Below, one piece after another: positions 38,684 to 45,411 of a DNA stretch of 64,000 nt; the first letter of the stretch is position 1, and each line of letters starts with the position of its first letter. Source of the DNA: Natrononativus amylolyticus (lineage in GTDB: Archaea > Halobacteriota > Halobacteria > Halobacteriales > Natrialbaceae). The notes under the pieces were generated by a model. It worked only from the letters and a program-made list of their open reading frames with translations. It did no database searches and had not been told where the DNA came from. Made by a program: the position numbers and the translations under genes. Where the stretch lies: assembly GCF_024362525.1 (NCBI RefSeq), contig NZ_CP101458.1, positions 186,001-250,000 on the forward strand. The letters run 5' to 3'.

Positions 38684-38767
38684 CTACACGCTAAAAAAGC
38701 CGAATCCCGAGCGCGGCTGCGGACGCTGGCGGGCAGTGCTGGCACGGTCGTGGGATTCGGATGCCAT
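38684..38767 (-). CDS. Candidate Phe-rich leader peptide of pheST
   Basis: 27 codons from an ATG at 38767 to TAG at 38684. The last eight residues are SGFGFFSV, three Phe among them at positions 22, 24 and 25, encoded TTC GGC TTT TTT. A TATA-like AAGGTTTTTC is centred 27 bp before the ATG, the spacing of a leaderless transcript. pheS begins 138 bp further on. The Phe codons overlap both a hairpin arm and the T6 tract. This resembles amino-acid leader peptides of attenuated operons in bacteria. Alternatively the T6 is simply a TATA box for pheS and the Phe codons are chance. No homology can be tested here. Confidence 0.45.
   Translation of the reverse strand: MASESHDRASTARQRPQPRSGFGFFSV
38693..38760 (-). 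terminator. Alternative hairpins beside a T6 tract in the pheST leader
   Basis: On the minus strand CCGAATCCC (38760-38752) pairs perfectly with GGGATTCGG (38708-38700). A competing short stem pairs AGCCG (38718-38714) with CGGCT (38702-38698), directly followed by TTTTT. The two stems share bases and exclude each other; the tract TTTTTT is 38698-38693. This is the layout of a terminator/antiterminator pair. Confidence 0.4.
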
Positions 38768-38790
38768 ACTCGAGAGTCGCCCGGTCTCGA

Positions 38791-38800
38791 GAAAAACCTT
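38791..38800 (-). promoter_or_regulatory. TATA-like box of the pheST leader
   Basis: AAGGTTTTTC on the minus strand. Its T-run is centred 27 bp upstream of the leader ATG. A closely similar GCGTTTTTCC stands at the same distance before pheA. Confidence 0.4.
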
Positions 38801-38927
38801 GCGGGTCTTTCACACCCGCGGCGCGTCTCTCCCCGCGCGCGACGGCCGACCGCCGGGTCCCGAACCTCCGAGTGCCCTGCGTGAGACGGCAGCGAGCTAC
38901 TTCCGTCCGAAGCCCGTACTCGGTGGT

Positions 38928-39452
38928 ATGACTGCCACTGACTCAGACTCCGGGGGCGGCTCGGACACCAACGCGACCCGTCGGTGGACGGAGTCGGAAA
39001 CTGACCCTCGAGACGTCCACGACGCCGAGCGGGTGCGCGACCGGCGGCCGACCGATCCCCACGCCGACGGCGACCTCGCGGGACGATCCACGCTCGTCAA
39101 CGGGCTGGTCGGCGCGCTCGTCACCGTCTTGCTGGTATCGCTCGTTCCGCTGGCGCCGCTGTTCGGCGGTCTCGTCGCGGGCTACCTCGAGGGTCGGGAC
39201 GTCGGCGACGGGTTGCTCGCGGGCCTCCTCTCGGGGATCGCCGCCGCGATCGCGACGGTCTTCCTGTTCGCTGCATTCGGTACCATCTTCCTCGGCTTCC
39301 TCGCGGTCGGCGGCGGGCCGCTGTTCGTCGGCGGCTTTTTCTTCCTGTTTCTGGCGTTCGCCACCGTCTACATCGTCGGGCTCGCCGCCGTCGGCGGCGC
39401 GCTCGGCGCCTACCTCAACGACGAGTTCGGCGACGACGTCGGTCGGCTCTGA
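38928..39452 (+). CDS. DUF5518-like membrane protein
   Basis: 174 residues. A charged disordered N-terminus of about 55 residues precedes four hydrophobic helices with glycine-rich packing (LVGALVTVLLVSLVPLAPLFGGLVAGYLEG, DGLLAGLLSGIAAAIATVFLF). The GGLVAGYLEG motif is characteristic of the haloarchaeal DUF5518 family of unknown role. The stop codon abuts the stop of the convergent trpS gene with no bases between. ATG at 38928 is chosen; the upstream extension lies in the pheST leader. Confidence 0.8.
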   Translation: MTATDSDSGGGSDTNATRRWTESETDPRDVHDAERVRDRRPTDPHADGDLAGRSTLVNGLVGALVTVLLVSLVPLAPLFGGLVAGYLEGRDVGDGLLAGLLSGIAAAIATVFLFAAFGTIFLGFLAVGGGPLFVGGFFFLFLAFATVYIVGLAAVGGALGAYLNDEFGDDVGRL

Positions 39453-41015
39453 TCAGCCGCGTCGGGGCGACTCGAGTTCGATCTCCGCGGCCTCGAGTAG
39501 CTCCTCGACTTCTTCGCGTTTCTCCTGGTGCTCTGCCAAAAACTCCCGCATCAGCTCCGCGGCCTGCTCCTTGCAGTCGCCACAGAGGCGCTCGCCGCCG
39601 ACGCACTCGTCGTACACCAGCTTCGCGAACTCGTCGTCGTCGCCCGCCAGCAGGTACGCGTAGAGTTCGTAGACGGGACACTCGTCGGCCCGGCCGCCGA
39701 GTTCGCGCTGGAGTTCGGCGGTCTCGCGGCCGCCGGTGGTCGCCGATTTGACCTTCTCGTAGCCCTCCTCGGGATCGTCGATCAGGGAGATGTGTGAGGC
39801 GGGAATCGACGAGGACATCTTCCCGCCCGTCAGCCCGGTCATGAAGCGGTGGTAGATCGACGACGGCGGGAGGAAGCCGTAGCCGCCGTACTCGAGTTCG
39901 ATCTCGCGGGCGAGCTCTCGGGCCTCCTCGCGCTCGAGGTCGAAGACGTCGACGTGCTCCTCGAAGACGCGCTTCTCGCCGTCGATCGCCTCGATCAGCC
40001 CCTCGAAGGCGTCCGCGCCCGCCCGCCGGTTGAGGAACCGGGTACGGGGGCGAAGCGGCTCCATGCCGGCGTTCTCGAGTTTGTCGACCACGGACTCGAG
40101 CGCCGGCGCGTCTGGCTCTCTCGCGCCGGCGAGCCACGCCGCGGCCTCCTCACACCGGGGCGTTTCCGCCTCCTCGGCGTACTCGCCGCGAGCCTCGTAG
40201 GCGGCCGAGAGGTGGGCGAGTTCGGCGTCGGTTGCCTCGAAGCTCGCGTAGGCGGTCGTCACGCCGAAAGCGCGCATCCGCGAGGCGAGGTCTCGAGCCA
40301 GTCTGACGTGGGGGTCCTGGTCGGGACCGACGGGGATCACGGTGGGTTTGGGCTCCTCGAGCTGGGGATACAGGATGTCGGCCATCTGGGTCACCACCGA
40401 CTGCATGTGTGAGACGTCGGTCTCGCCGTCGAAGCCGTAGATCGCCCCCAGTTCCGAGAAGTTCGCCTCGATGCCGAGTTCGAACGCGAGGTCCTGGACC
40501 GCGCGGTTGGTCGACTGGCGGTAGAGTTCGCCCTCCTCGGGGTCGAAGCCGAGTGCGAGCAGCGAGAGCAGGTAGTTCCGGCTGTGCTCGTCGATCTCGT
40601 CCCAGGAGAGTCCGCGGGCGGAGTGGGCCTCTAAGTCCGCGATGAGCGCGTAGGCGTCCCCGCCCTGCTGCTGGTGCCAGATAATCTCGTCGAACACCAG
40701 CTTGTGGCCGATGTGGGGGTCGCCGGTCGGCATGAACCCCGAGAGCGCGGCGAACGGTTCGCCGTCGCGCATCGCCTCCGCCACGGGTCGGTAGTCCCGG
40801 TGGCCGAAGATCACCCCGCGGCGCATCAGGTAGTGGGGGTCCGGCACCTCGGGGAGGATCTCGTCGAACTCCTCGATGCCGAACTCCTCGAACAGCTTGC
40901 GGTAGTCGGAGACGCTCGAGGACCCCCAGGGATCGAGGGCGACCTCGTCTGCGCCCGTCGCTCCCCCGTCCGTCTGCGGTTCCTCGGACCTCTCGCTCGC
41001 GTCGTCTCCGGTCAT
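39453..41015 (-). CDS. trpS: Tryptophanyl-tRNA synthetase (second copy)
   Basis: 520 residues. Motifs are LSGFMPTGDPHIGH (HIGH at 101-104) and GGKMSSSIPAS (KMSSS at about 399-403). The N-terminal LDPWGSSSVSDYRKLFEEFGIEEF is archaeal in style; the C-terminal segment CVGGERLCGDCKEQAAELMREFL is reminiscent of the bacterial tail. It is longer than and clearly different from the first copy at 20033-21277. Haloarchaea often carry two TrpRS genes; why is unresolved. ATG at 41015 follows the TATA-like AAACTTTTT by about 31 bp. Confidence 0.93.
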   Translation of the reverse strand: MTGDDASERSEEPQTDGGATGADEVALDPWGSSSVSDYRKLFEEFGIEEFDEILPEVPDPHYLMRRGVIFGHRDYRPVAEAMRDGEPFAALSGFMPTGDPHIGHKLVFDEIIWHQQQGGDAYALIADLEAHSARGLSWDEIDEHSRNYLLSLLALGFDPEEGELYRQSTNRAVQDLAFELGIEANFSELGAIYGFDGETDVSHMQSVVTQMADILYPQLEEPKPTVIPVGPDQDPHVRLARDLASRMRAFGVTTAYASFEATDAELAHLSAAYEARGEYAEEAETPRCEEAAAWLAGAREPDAPALESVVDKLENAGMEPLRPRTRFLNRRAGADAFEGLIEAIDGEKRVFEEHVDVFDLEREEARELAREIELEYGGYGFLPPSSIYHRFMTGLTGGKMSSSIPASHISLIDDPEEGYEKVKSATTGGRETAELQRELGGRADECPVYELYAYLLAGDDDEFAKLVYDECVGGERLCGDCKEQAAELMREFLAEHQEKREEVEELLEAAEIELESPRRG

Positions 41016-41041
41016 TACCCCGGATTCGCGCCCCCTCGCGC

Positions 41042-41050
41042 AAAAAGTTT
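41042..41050 (-). promoter_or_regulatory. TATA-like box of the second trpS
   Basis: AAACTTTTT on the minus strand, centred about 31 bp before the ATG at 41015, predicting a nearly leaderless transcript. Confidence 0.45.
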
Positions 41051-41071
41051 CGCTTCCGGACCCCCGACTCA

Positions 41072-41087
41072 CTGAAACGAGTTTCAG
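41072..41087. promoter_or_regulatory. 16-bp palindrome between the second trpS and the cyclodeaminase-like gene
   Basis: CTGAAACGAGTTTCAG: 7-bp arms with a 2-bp centre. It lies about 22 bp upstream of the trpS TATA box and 37 bp before the divergent gene's ATG (41124), a natural site for a dimeric regulator of either promoter. Confidence 0.45.
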
Positions 41088-41123
41088 CGAACGGCTACGT
41101 CGGTGGCCACCGAAGGGGACGAT

Positions 41124-42050
41124 ATGAGTCCACGAGTGTACACCGACGACGACGTTCACGACCTGCTCGAGCCCGCCGACGCGGTGACGGCGATGGAGCG
41201 CGCCTTCGAAGAGCGGGCGGCGGGAACGCTCGAGGCCCCGCCGCGCTGGTCGGTCGAGGCCGGCGACGGCGCGCTCGTGTTCACCGTCGGCGCGGCGACG
41301 GGACCGACGAACGCCGTCGGCTTCCGGGTGTACGACACCTATCCCGACTCGAGCGACGATCACCACCAGCTCGTCGCCGTCTTCGACGCGAGCACGGGCG
41401 CCTTCGAGGGGCTGTTCGTCGGCCACGCGATCGGTCGGTGGCGCACGGGTGCCATCGGCGGCGTCGCCGTCGACGCCCTCGCTCGCGAGGACGCCCGCAC
41501 TCTCGGCGTGCTCGGGGCCGGCAACCAGGCCCGGACGCAGGTCGAATCGGCGTGTGCGGTTCGGGAGTTCGAAACCGTCCACGTCTACAGCCCCACTCCC
41601 GAGAGCCGCGAGGCGTTCGCCAGCGAGGTCGGGCCTCGAGTCGCGCCCAACCTTGAGACCGTCGAGGACGCCGAAACTGCCGTCCGCGGGGCTGATGTTC
41701 TCATGTGTGCGACCACCAGCACCGAGCCGGTGTTCGATCCGGACTGGCTCGAGCCGGGTGCTCACGTCACCTCGATCGGGCCGAAGTTCGAGGACGCACA
41801 CGAGCTACCGATGGAGGCTGTCGACGCCGCCGATATCATCGCAACCGACTCGCTCGCACAGGTCGACGGCTACGACCGGCCGTTCGTCGTTTCCGGCGCC
41901 GATCGGGACCGGATGGTCGAACTCGCCGACGTGCTCGAGGACCCGTCCCGCGGGCGGACGGCTGCCGACGACCTGACGCTGTTCTGCTCGGTCGGACTCG
42001 CCGGCACGGAGGTCGTCCTCGGAAGGGCGTTGCTCGAGGCGGCCGATTGA
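41124..42050 (+). CDS. Ornithine cyclodeaminase/mu-crystallin family protein (second copy)
   Basis: 308 residues from ATG 41124 (MSPRVYTDDDVHDLL); a GTG seven codons earlier is possible. The NAD(P) motif is TLGVLGAGNQARTQVESA, and HVTSIGPKFEDAHELP resembles the substrate loop. It differs from the first copy (LGIVGAGVQSYTQ). Candidate activities are ornithine, alanine or ketimine reduction; not decidable here. It is inserted between second trpS and endA, transcribed opposite to both. Confidence 0.88.
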   Translation: MSPRVYTDDDVHDLLEPADAVTAMERAFEERAAGTLEAPPRWSVEAGDGALVFTVGAATGPTNAVGFRVYDTYPDSSDDHHQLVAVFDASTGAFEGLFVGHAIGRWRTGAIGGVAVDALAREDARTLGVLGAGNQARTQVESACAVREFETVHVYSPTPESREAFASEVGPRVAPNLETVEDAETAVRGADVLMCATTSTEPVFDPDWLEPGAHVTSIGPKFEDAHELPMEAVDAADIIATDSLAQVDGYDRPFVVSGADRDRMVELADVLEDPSRGRTAADDLTLFCSVGLAGTEVVLGRALLEAAD

Positions 42051-42071
42051 GGAGCAGTCGCTCGAGTCGGA

Positions 42072-43118
42072 CTACGGCGTCAGCCGCTCGGCCGACCAGA
42101 ACTCGACGGTCGCGTCGCGGTCGTCGGAGACCAGCGCGAACACCATCGTCTTCCGAACGCCGTGGGCGAGGCGCACGTCGAGTGCCAGATCGCGCGGCTC
42201 GAAGACGTGGCCCGAAGGGAGTACCCGGATCAGGAGTTCGGAGTGCCCCAGGTCTTCGACGGAGTCGACGGTCGCGTAGGTCCGAAAGTCCGCGCCGAAC
42301 TTGTAGCCCGTCTTCGGGACGACGCCCGCTTCCCGCAGGTGCTCGTAGACGCACAGCCGTCGAGCGAAGCGCTCACCCTCGACGTCCCGGCCGCGGTCGA
42401 GCACTGCGTCCGGATCGAGGTCGATCGCCCCCCGCTCGGCGAGGTAGGCCGCCTCGAGCAGCGAACACTGGAGCGTCGGCTCGTCGTACTCCCGACCCTC
42501 GAGGGGCTGGCCGTAGAACGTTCGCTCGTACAGCGACCGCGGCGGCTCCCAGACGATGACGCGGTCGGCGAGCAGGTCGGCGTCGACGCCCGCCGGCAGC
42601 TCGGCCGCGCTCTCGCCGTCGACCTGTCGGCGGTCGACGTCGAAGTACGTGATCTCGCTCTCCTCGTCGACGACGGCGAGCACGCCGGAGGCGAGTTCGC
42701 CGGCCGGAAGGTCGGTCCGCTCGCCGACGACGGTCAGGGCGTACTCGAGTTCGCCGTCGCCGGGTCCCTTGCCGCGGGGGAAGACGGCGAAGTCCGTCTT
42801 GGGCGGGTCGGCGAGCCACGGTTCGGTCGCGGGCGAGAGGTAAAAGCCCCGCGAGCGCAGATCCGCGTAGACGAGAAACCGGACGCCGAAGCCCGGTTCG
42901 GGCTCGCGGGCGAGGAACTCGCGAAAGCCGAGGCGGGTGTCGCCGTCGACCACCGCCTCGAGATCGCCGCGGTAGAGCAGGTGTGCCGCCTCGACGGGGG
43001 CGAGCGCGATCTCGTTGCCCTCGAGCGGGTAGCCGTACCCCCGCGAGTCGTGATAGCGCTGGCGGGCGTCGCCGCCGACGCGAACGACGCCGTCGTCGTA
43101 TCGTCCCTCGAGTTTCAT
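42072..43118 (-). CDS. endA: tRNA-splicing endonuclease (fused two-repeat type)
   Basis: 348 residues, double the single-subunit enzyme, with two tandem repeats as in haloarchaeal EndA. The catalytic repeat is C-terminal: TGYKFGADFRTYATVDSVEDLGHSELLIR...GVRKTMVF with Tyr281, His292 and Lys323 as the triad. The N-terminal repeat (about 1-175) keeps the fold (GDLEAVVDGDTRLGFREFL) for dimer contacts. It removes introns from pre-tRNA at bulge-helix-bulge sites. ATG at 43118 is chosen; upstream translation is random. Confidence 0.94.
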   Translation of the reverse strand: MKLEGRYDDGVVRVGGDARQRYHDSRGYGYPLEGNEIALAPVEAAHLLYRGDLEAVVDGDTRLGFREFLAREPEPGFGVRFLVYADLRSRGFYLSPATEPWLADPPKTDFAVFPRGKGPGDGELEYALTVVGERTDLPAGELASGVLAVVDEESEITYFDVDRRQVDGESAAELPAGVDADLLADRVIVWEPPRSLYERTFYGQPLEGREYDEPTLQCSLLEAAYLAERGAIDLDPDAVLDRGRDVEGERFARRLCVYEHLREAGVVPKTGYKFGADFRTYATVDSVEDLGHSELLIRVLPSGHVFEPRDLALDVRLAHGVRKTMVFALVSDDRDATVEFWSAERLTP

Positions 43119-43164
43119 ACCCGTGGCTGGGCCGCGCGGCACAAAGCGCCTGCGGATCGGACGC

Positions 43165-43926
43165 TCAGGGTTCGGCCGCGGCGGGCGAGTCCTCGAACGC
43201 TCGCTCGCAGGTCGCGTCGAGACAGCGACTCCCTCGAGCGGTCTCGAAACTCGGGAGCCCGCAGCGACACTCGCCGTTGACGACGCCCGCAGGGAGGACG
43301 AACCCCGTCTCGCAGGCGGGGTAGTTCTCGCAGCCGGCGATGAGCCCGCCACGTCGGAGGATTCGTAACTCGCCGTCGCAGTTCGGACAGCCCCACTCCC
43401 GGTCGAACGCCTCGCGGACGGCGTCGTCCAGGGACTCACAGCGTCGGTCGAGACAGACGTGGAAGGCGAGCCCGCGCTCGACGCGCATCCGCGGTAATCC
43501 GCACTCGCACCGTTCGTCTCGGATCGTCGCATCCGTGGGGACGCCGTACCGTTCGTCGCAATCGACGCAGCTGACGCCGTTCGACCTGACGAGCGTTCCC
43601 GTACACTCCGTGCTCGCACAGTCGCCGACGGGCGTCCCGGCGGCCGTTGCGGGATAGGCGGCGAACCCGTCCTGGTCGTGAGCGGCGATTCGCAGCGTCT
43701 GAGTGTCCTTCTTCGCGACCAGAGTGAAGCCGTCCTCGCGAGCGCTCGAGACGCTGTCGGCGCGGGTGAGCCAGGCGACCGGCTGGTAGCCGTCGACGTC
43801 GTGGACGAGGACGGTGTTGTCGGGCTTGACGAGCGTCGTCACGCGCCCGCGGTACTCCTCGCGGTCCGTTCCGTCGGTGATCACGGTGCAATCGCCCGCG
43901 AGCACGCGGAGGCTGTGGTCGGCCAT
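43165..43926 (-). CDS. NucS-like N-terminal domain fused to four C4 zinc fingers
   Basis: 253 residues. Residues 10-53 (DCTVITDGTD...GRVTTLVKPDNTVLVHDVDGYQPVAWL) follow the pattern of the NucS (DUF91) N-terminal DNA-binding domain. No nuclease domain follows; instead four topoisomerase-type C4 fingers are evident: Cys103/108/120/123, Cys140/142/158/163, Cys180/183/199/205 and Cys220/222/235/240. The ATG at 43926 is preferred over 43947 because the TATA-like ACTTAAGT (43951-43958) lies 28 bp upstream of 43926 but only about 7 bp from the other. Probably a DNA-binding repair or replication accessory; the role is unknown. Confidence 0.8.
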   Translation of the reverse strand: MADHSLRVLAGDCTVITDGTDREEYRGRVTTLVKPDNTVLVHDVDGYQPVAWLTRADSVSSAREDGFTLVAKKDTQTLRIAAHDQDGFAAYPATAAGTPVGDCASTECTGTLVRSNGVSCVDCDERYGVPTDATIRDERCECGLPRMRVERGLAFHVCLDRRCESLDDAVREAFDREWGCPNCDGELRILRRGGLIAGCENYPACETGFVLPAGVVNGECRCGLPSFETARGSRCLDATCERAFEDSPAAAEP

Positions 43927-43950
43927 ACGGCGGTCTGGGCGCGTCATGGT

Positions 43951-43958
43951 ACTTAAGT
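43951..43958 (-). promoter_or_regulatory. TATA-like box of the NucS/zinc-finger gene
   Basis: ACTTAAGT, itself a palindrome, centred 28 bp before the ATG at 43926. It decides the start: an in-frame ATG at 43947 would be in the promoter. Confidence 0.5.
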
Positions 43959-44038
43959 TCGAGATGCATTCACCGCTGGTACCGGCGTGGTTGCAGCGGC
44001 GCGAAACACGTTTGCACGCCGCCCACCAGGTTGCACGT

Positions 44039-44632
44039 ATGACAGCGACTACCGCAGAGATCGTTCTCTTCGAGGGGTTCGACGAACTGGACGCGATCGG
44101 CCCCTTCGAGGTGCTCGCAAACGGCGCGCGCGCCGGCGAACCGCTCGAGGTTCGGCTCGTCACGCTCGAGCCGACGGAGACGGTGACGGCGAGTCACGGG
44201 CTGCGCGTCGAACCCGACGGCACGCTCGGCGAGCCGGACCTGCTCGTCGTCCCCGGCGGCGGCTGGACGCGAGCCGACGGCGGCGTCCGCCGGGCCGTCG
44301 AGGACGGGACGCTCGCGACGCGGGTTGCCGACCTTCACGCGGACGGAACGGCGGTCGCCTCGGTCTGTACGGGTGCGATGGTGCTCGCCGAGGCCGGGAT
44401 TCTCGAGGGCCGGCCGGCGATCACTCACCACGACGCGGTCGACGACCTCCGGGAGTACGCGGCGGTGGTAGACGCCCGGGTCGTCGACGACGGCGACGTC
44501 GTCACGGCCGGCGGCGTCACCTCCGGGATCGACCTCGCGCTGTGGCTCTTAGAGCGGGAGTTCGGCGCCGACGTGGCCGAACGGGTCGCCCGCGAGATGG
44601 AACACGAGCGACGCGGGGAGATCGCTCGTTGA
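44039..44632 (+). CDS. DJ-1/PfpI family protein
   Basis: 197 residues. The nucleophile elbow is SVCTGAMVLAEAG with Cys110, and VPGGGWTRADGG precedes it. The pattern (FEGFDELDAIGPFEVLANGAR) is that of the GATase1-like transcription-regulator/hydratase subgroup of DJ-1 proteins (ThiJ/isonitrile-hydratase-like). Reported activities include isonitrile hydratase, deglycase and chaperone; not resolved here. The short spacing to the next gene (68 bp) permits co-transcription with the HAD gene. Confidence 0.86.
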   Translation: MTATTAEIVLFEGFDELDAIGPFEVLANGARAGEPLEVRLVTLEPTETVTASHGLRVEPDGTLGEPDLLVVPGGGWTRADGGVRRAVEDGTLATRVADLHADGTAVASVCTGAMVLAEAGILEGRPAITHHDAVDDLREYAAVVDARVVDDGDVVTAGGVTSGIDLALWLLEREFGADVAERVAREMEHERRGEIAR

Positions 44633-44700
44633 TTCGAGTGACCCGCCGGCCGCGAGCTACGGCCGAACGGCTATAGGACCGGCCCGTATACTCTCGAGGG

Positions 44701-45351
44701 ATGACTGCCGTGTTGTTCGACATGGACGGCGTGATCGTCGACAGCGAGGACTACTGGGTCGAACTCGAGCGCGAGCGGCTCCTGCCTCGAGTGGTGCCCG
44801 ACGACGATGTCGCGGTCGCCGAGATCACGGGGATGAACTACCGCGACATCTACGACTACCTCGACTCGACGTACGACACCGCGGTTTCCCGCGAAGAGTT
44901 CGTCGACCTCTTCGACGCGGCCGCCCGCGAGCTGTATTCGGAAAAAGTATCGCTGTTCGAGGGATTTCACGACCTGCTGGCGGCCCTCGAGCGGCGCGAC
45001 GTGCCGGTCGCGCTCGTCTCCTCGTCGCCCCACGACTGGATCGGAATCGTCCTCGAGCGGTTCGATCTCGAGGGCGAGTTCGACGAGGTGATCAGCGCCG
45101 AGGAGATCGACGGCGACGGCAAGCCCGAACCGGACGTCTTCGAGTACGCCGCCGGCGAGGTCGGCGTTTCCCCAGAAAACTGCGTCGCGGTCGAGGACTC
45201 GAGCCACGGGATCGAGTCGGCGGCCCGCGCCGGAACGACCGTCGTCGCCTACCGGATCGACGCCCACGACGGCGTCGATCACTCGCCCGCACACGAGGTC
45301 GTCGACTCGCCCGCTGAGTTGCGCGAGACGGTGCTTGCACTCGTCGAGTGA
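44701..45351 (+). CDS. HAD-superfamily phosphatase
   Basis: 216 residues. The catalytic motif I is FDMDGVIVDSEDYW (nucleophile Asp7, acid Asp9). Motif II is ALVSSSPHDW, then KPEPDVFEYAA (Lys of motif III) and VAVEDSSHGIESA (acidic motif IV). This is the beta-phosphoglucomutase/phosphoglycolate-phosphatase-like subgroup; it removes phosphate from small molecules. A TATA-like GGCTATAGG lies about 28 bp upstream. Substrate unknown. Confidence 0.92.
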   Translation: MTAVLFDMDGVIVDSEDYWVELERERLLPRVVPDDDVAVAEITGMNYRDIYDYLDSTYDTAVSREEFVDLFDAAARELYSEKVSLFEGFHDLLAALERRDVPVALVSSSPHDWIGIVLERFDLEGEFDEVISAEEIDGDGKPEPDVFEYAAGEVGVSPENCVAVEDSSHGIESAARAGTTVVAYRIDAHDGVDHSPAHEVVDSPAELRETVLALVE

Positions 45352-45411
45352 GACGGGATCGAGAAGTGATGGCGGCGTACGCCGCGGGGCGGGGCCGACG
45401 AGAGAGTAGGT

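Larger units (their letters stand above)
38546..38927. other. 382-bp region between pheS and the DUF5518 gene
   Basis: It holds the candidate Phe leader ORF and its TATA-like box, an inverted repeat with a T6 tract, a hairpin GCGGGT/ACCCGC at 38801-38819 (7-nt loop), and the promoter of the divergent membrane protein. No tRNA features (GGTTCRA loop) were found. A possible weaker promoter for pheS (GCTAACT near 38578) is also present. Confidence 0.6.
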
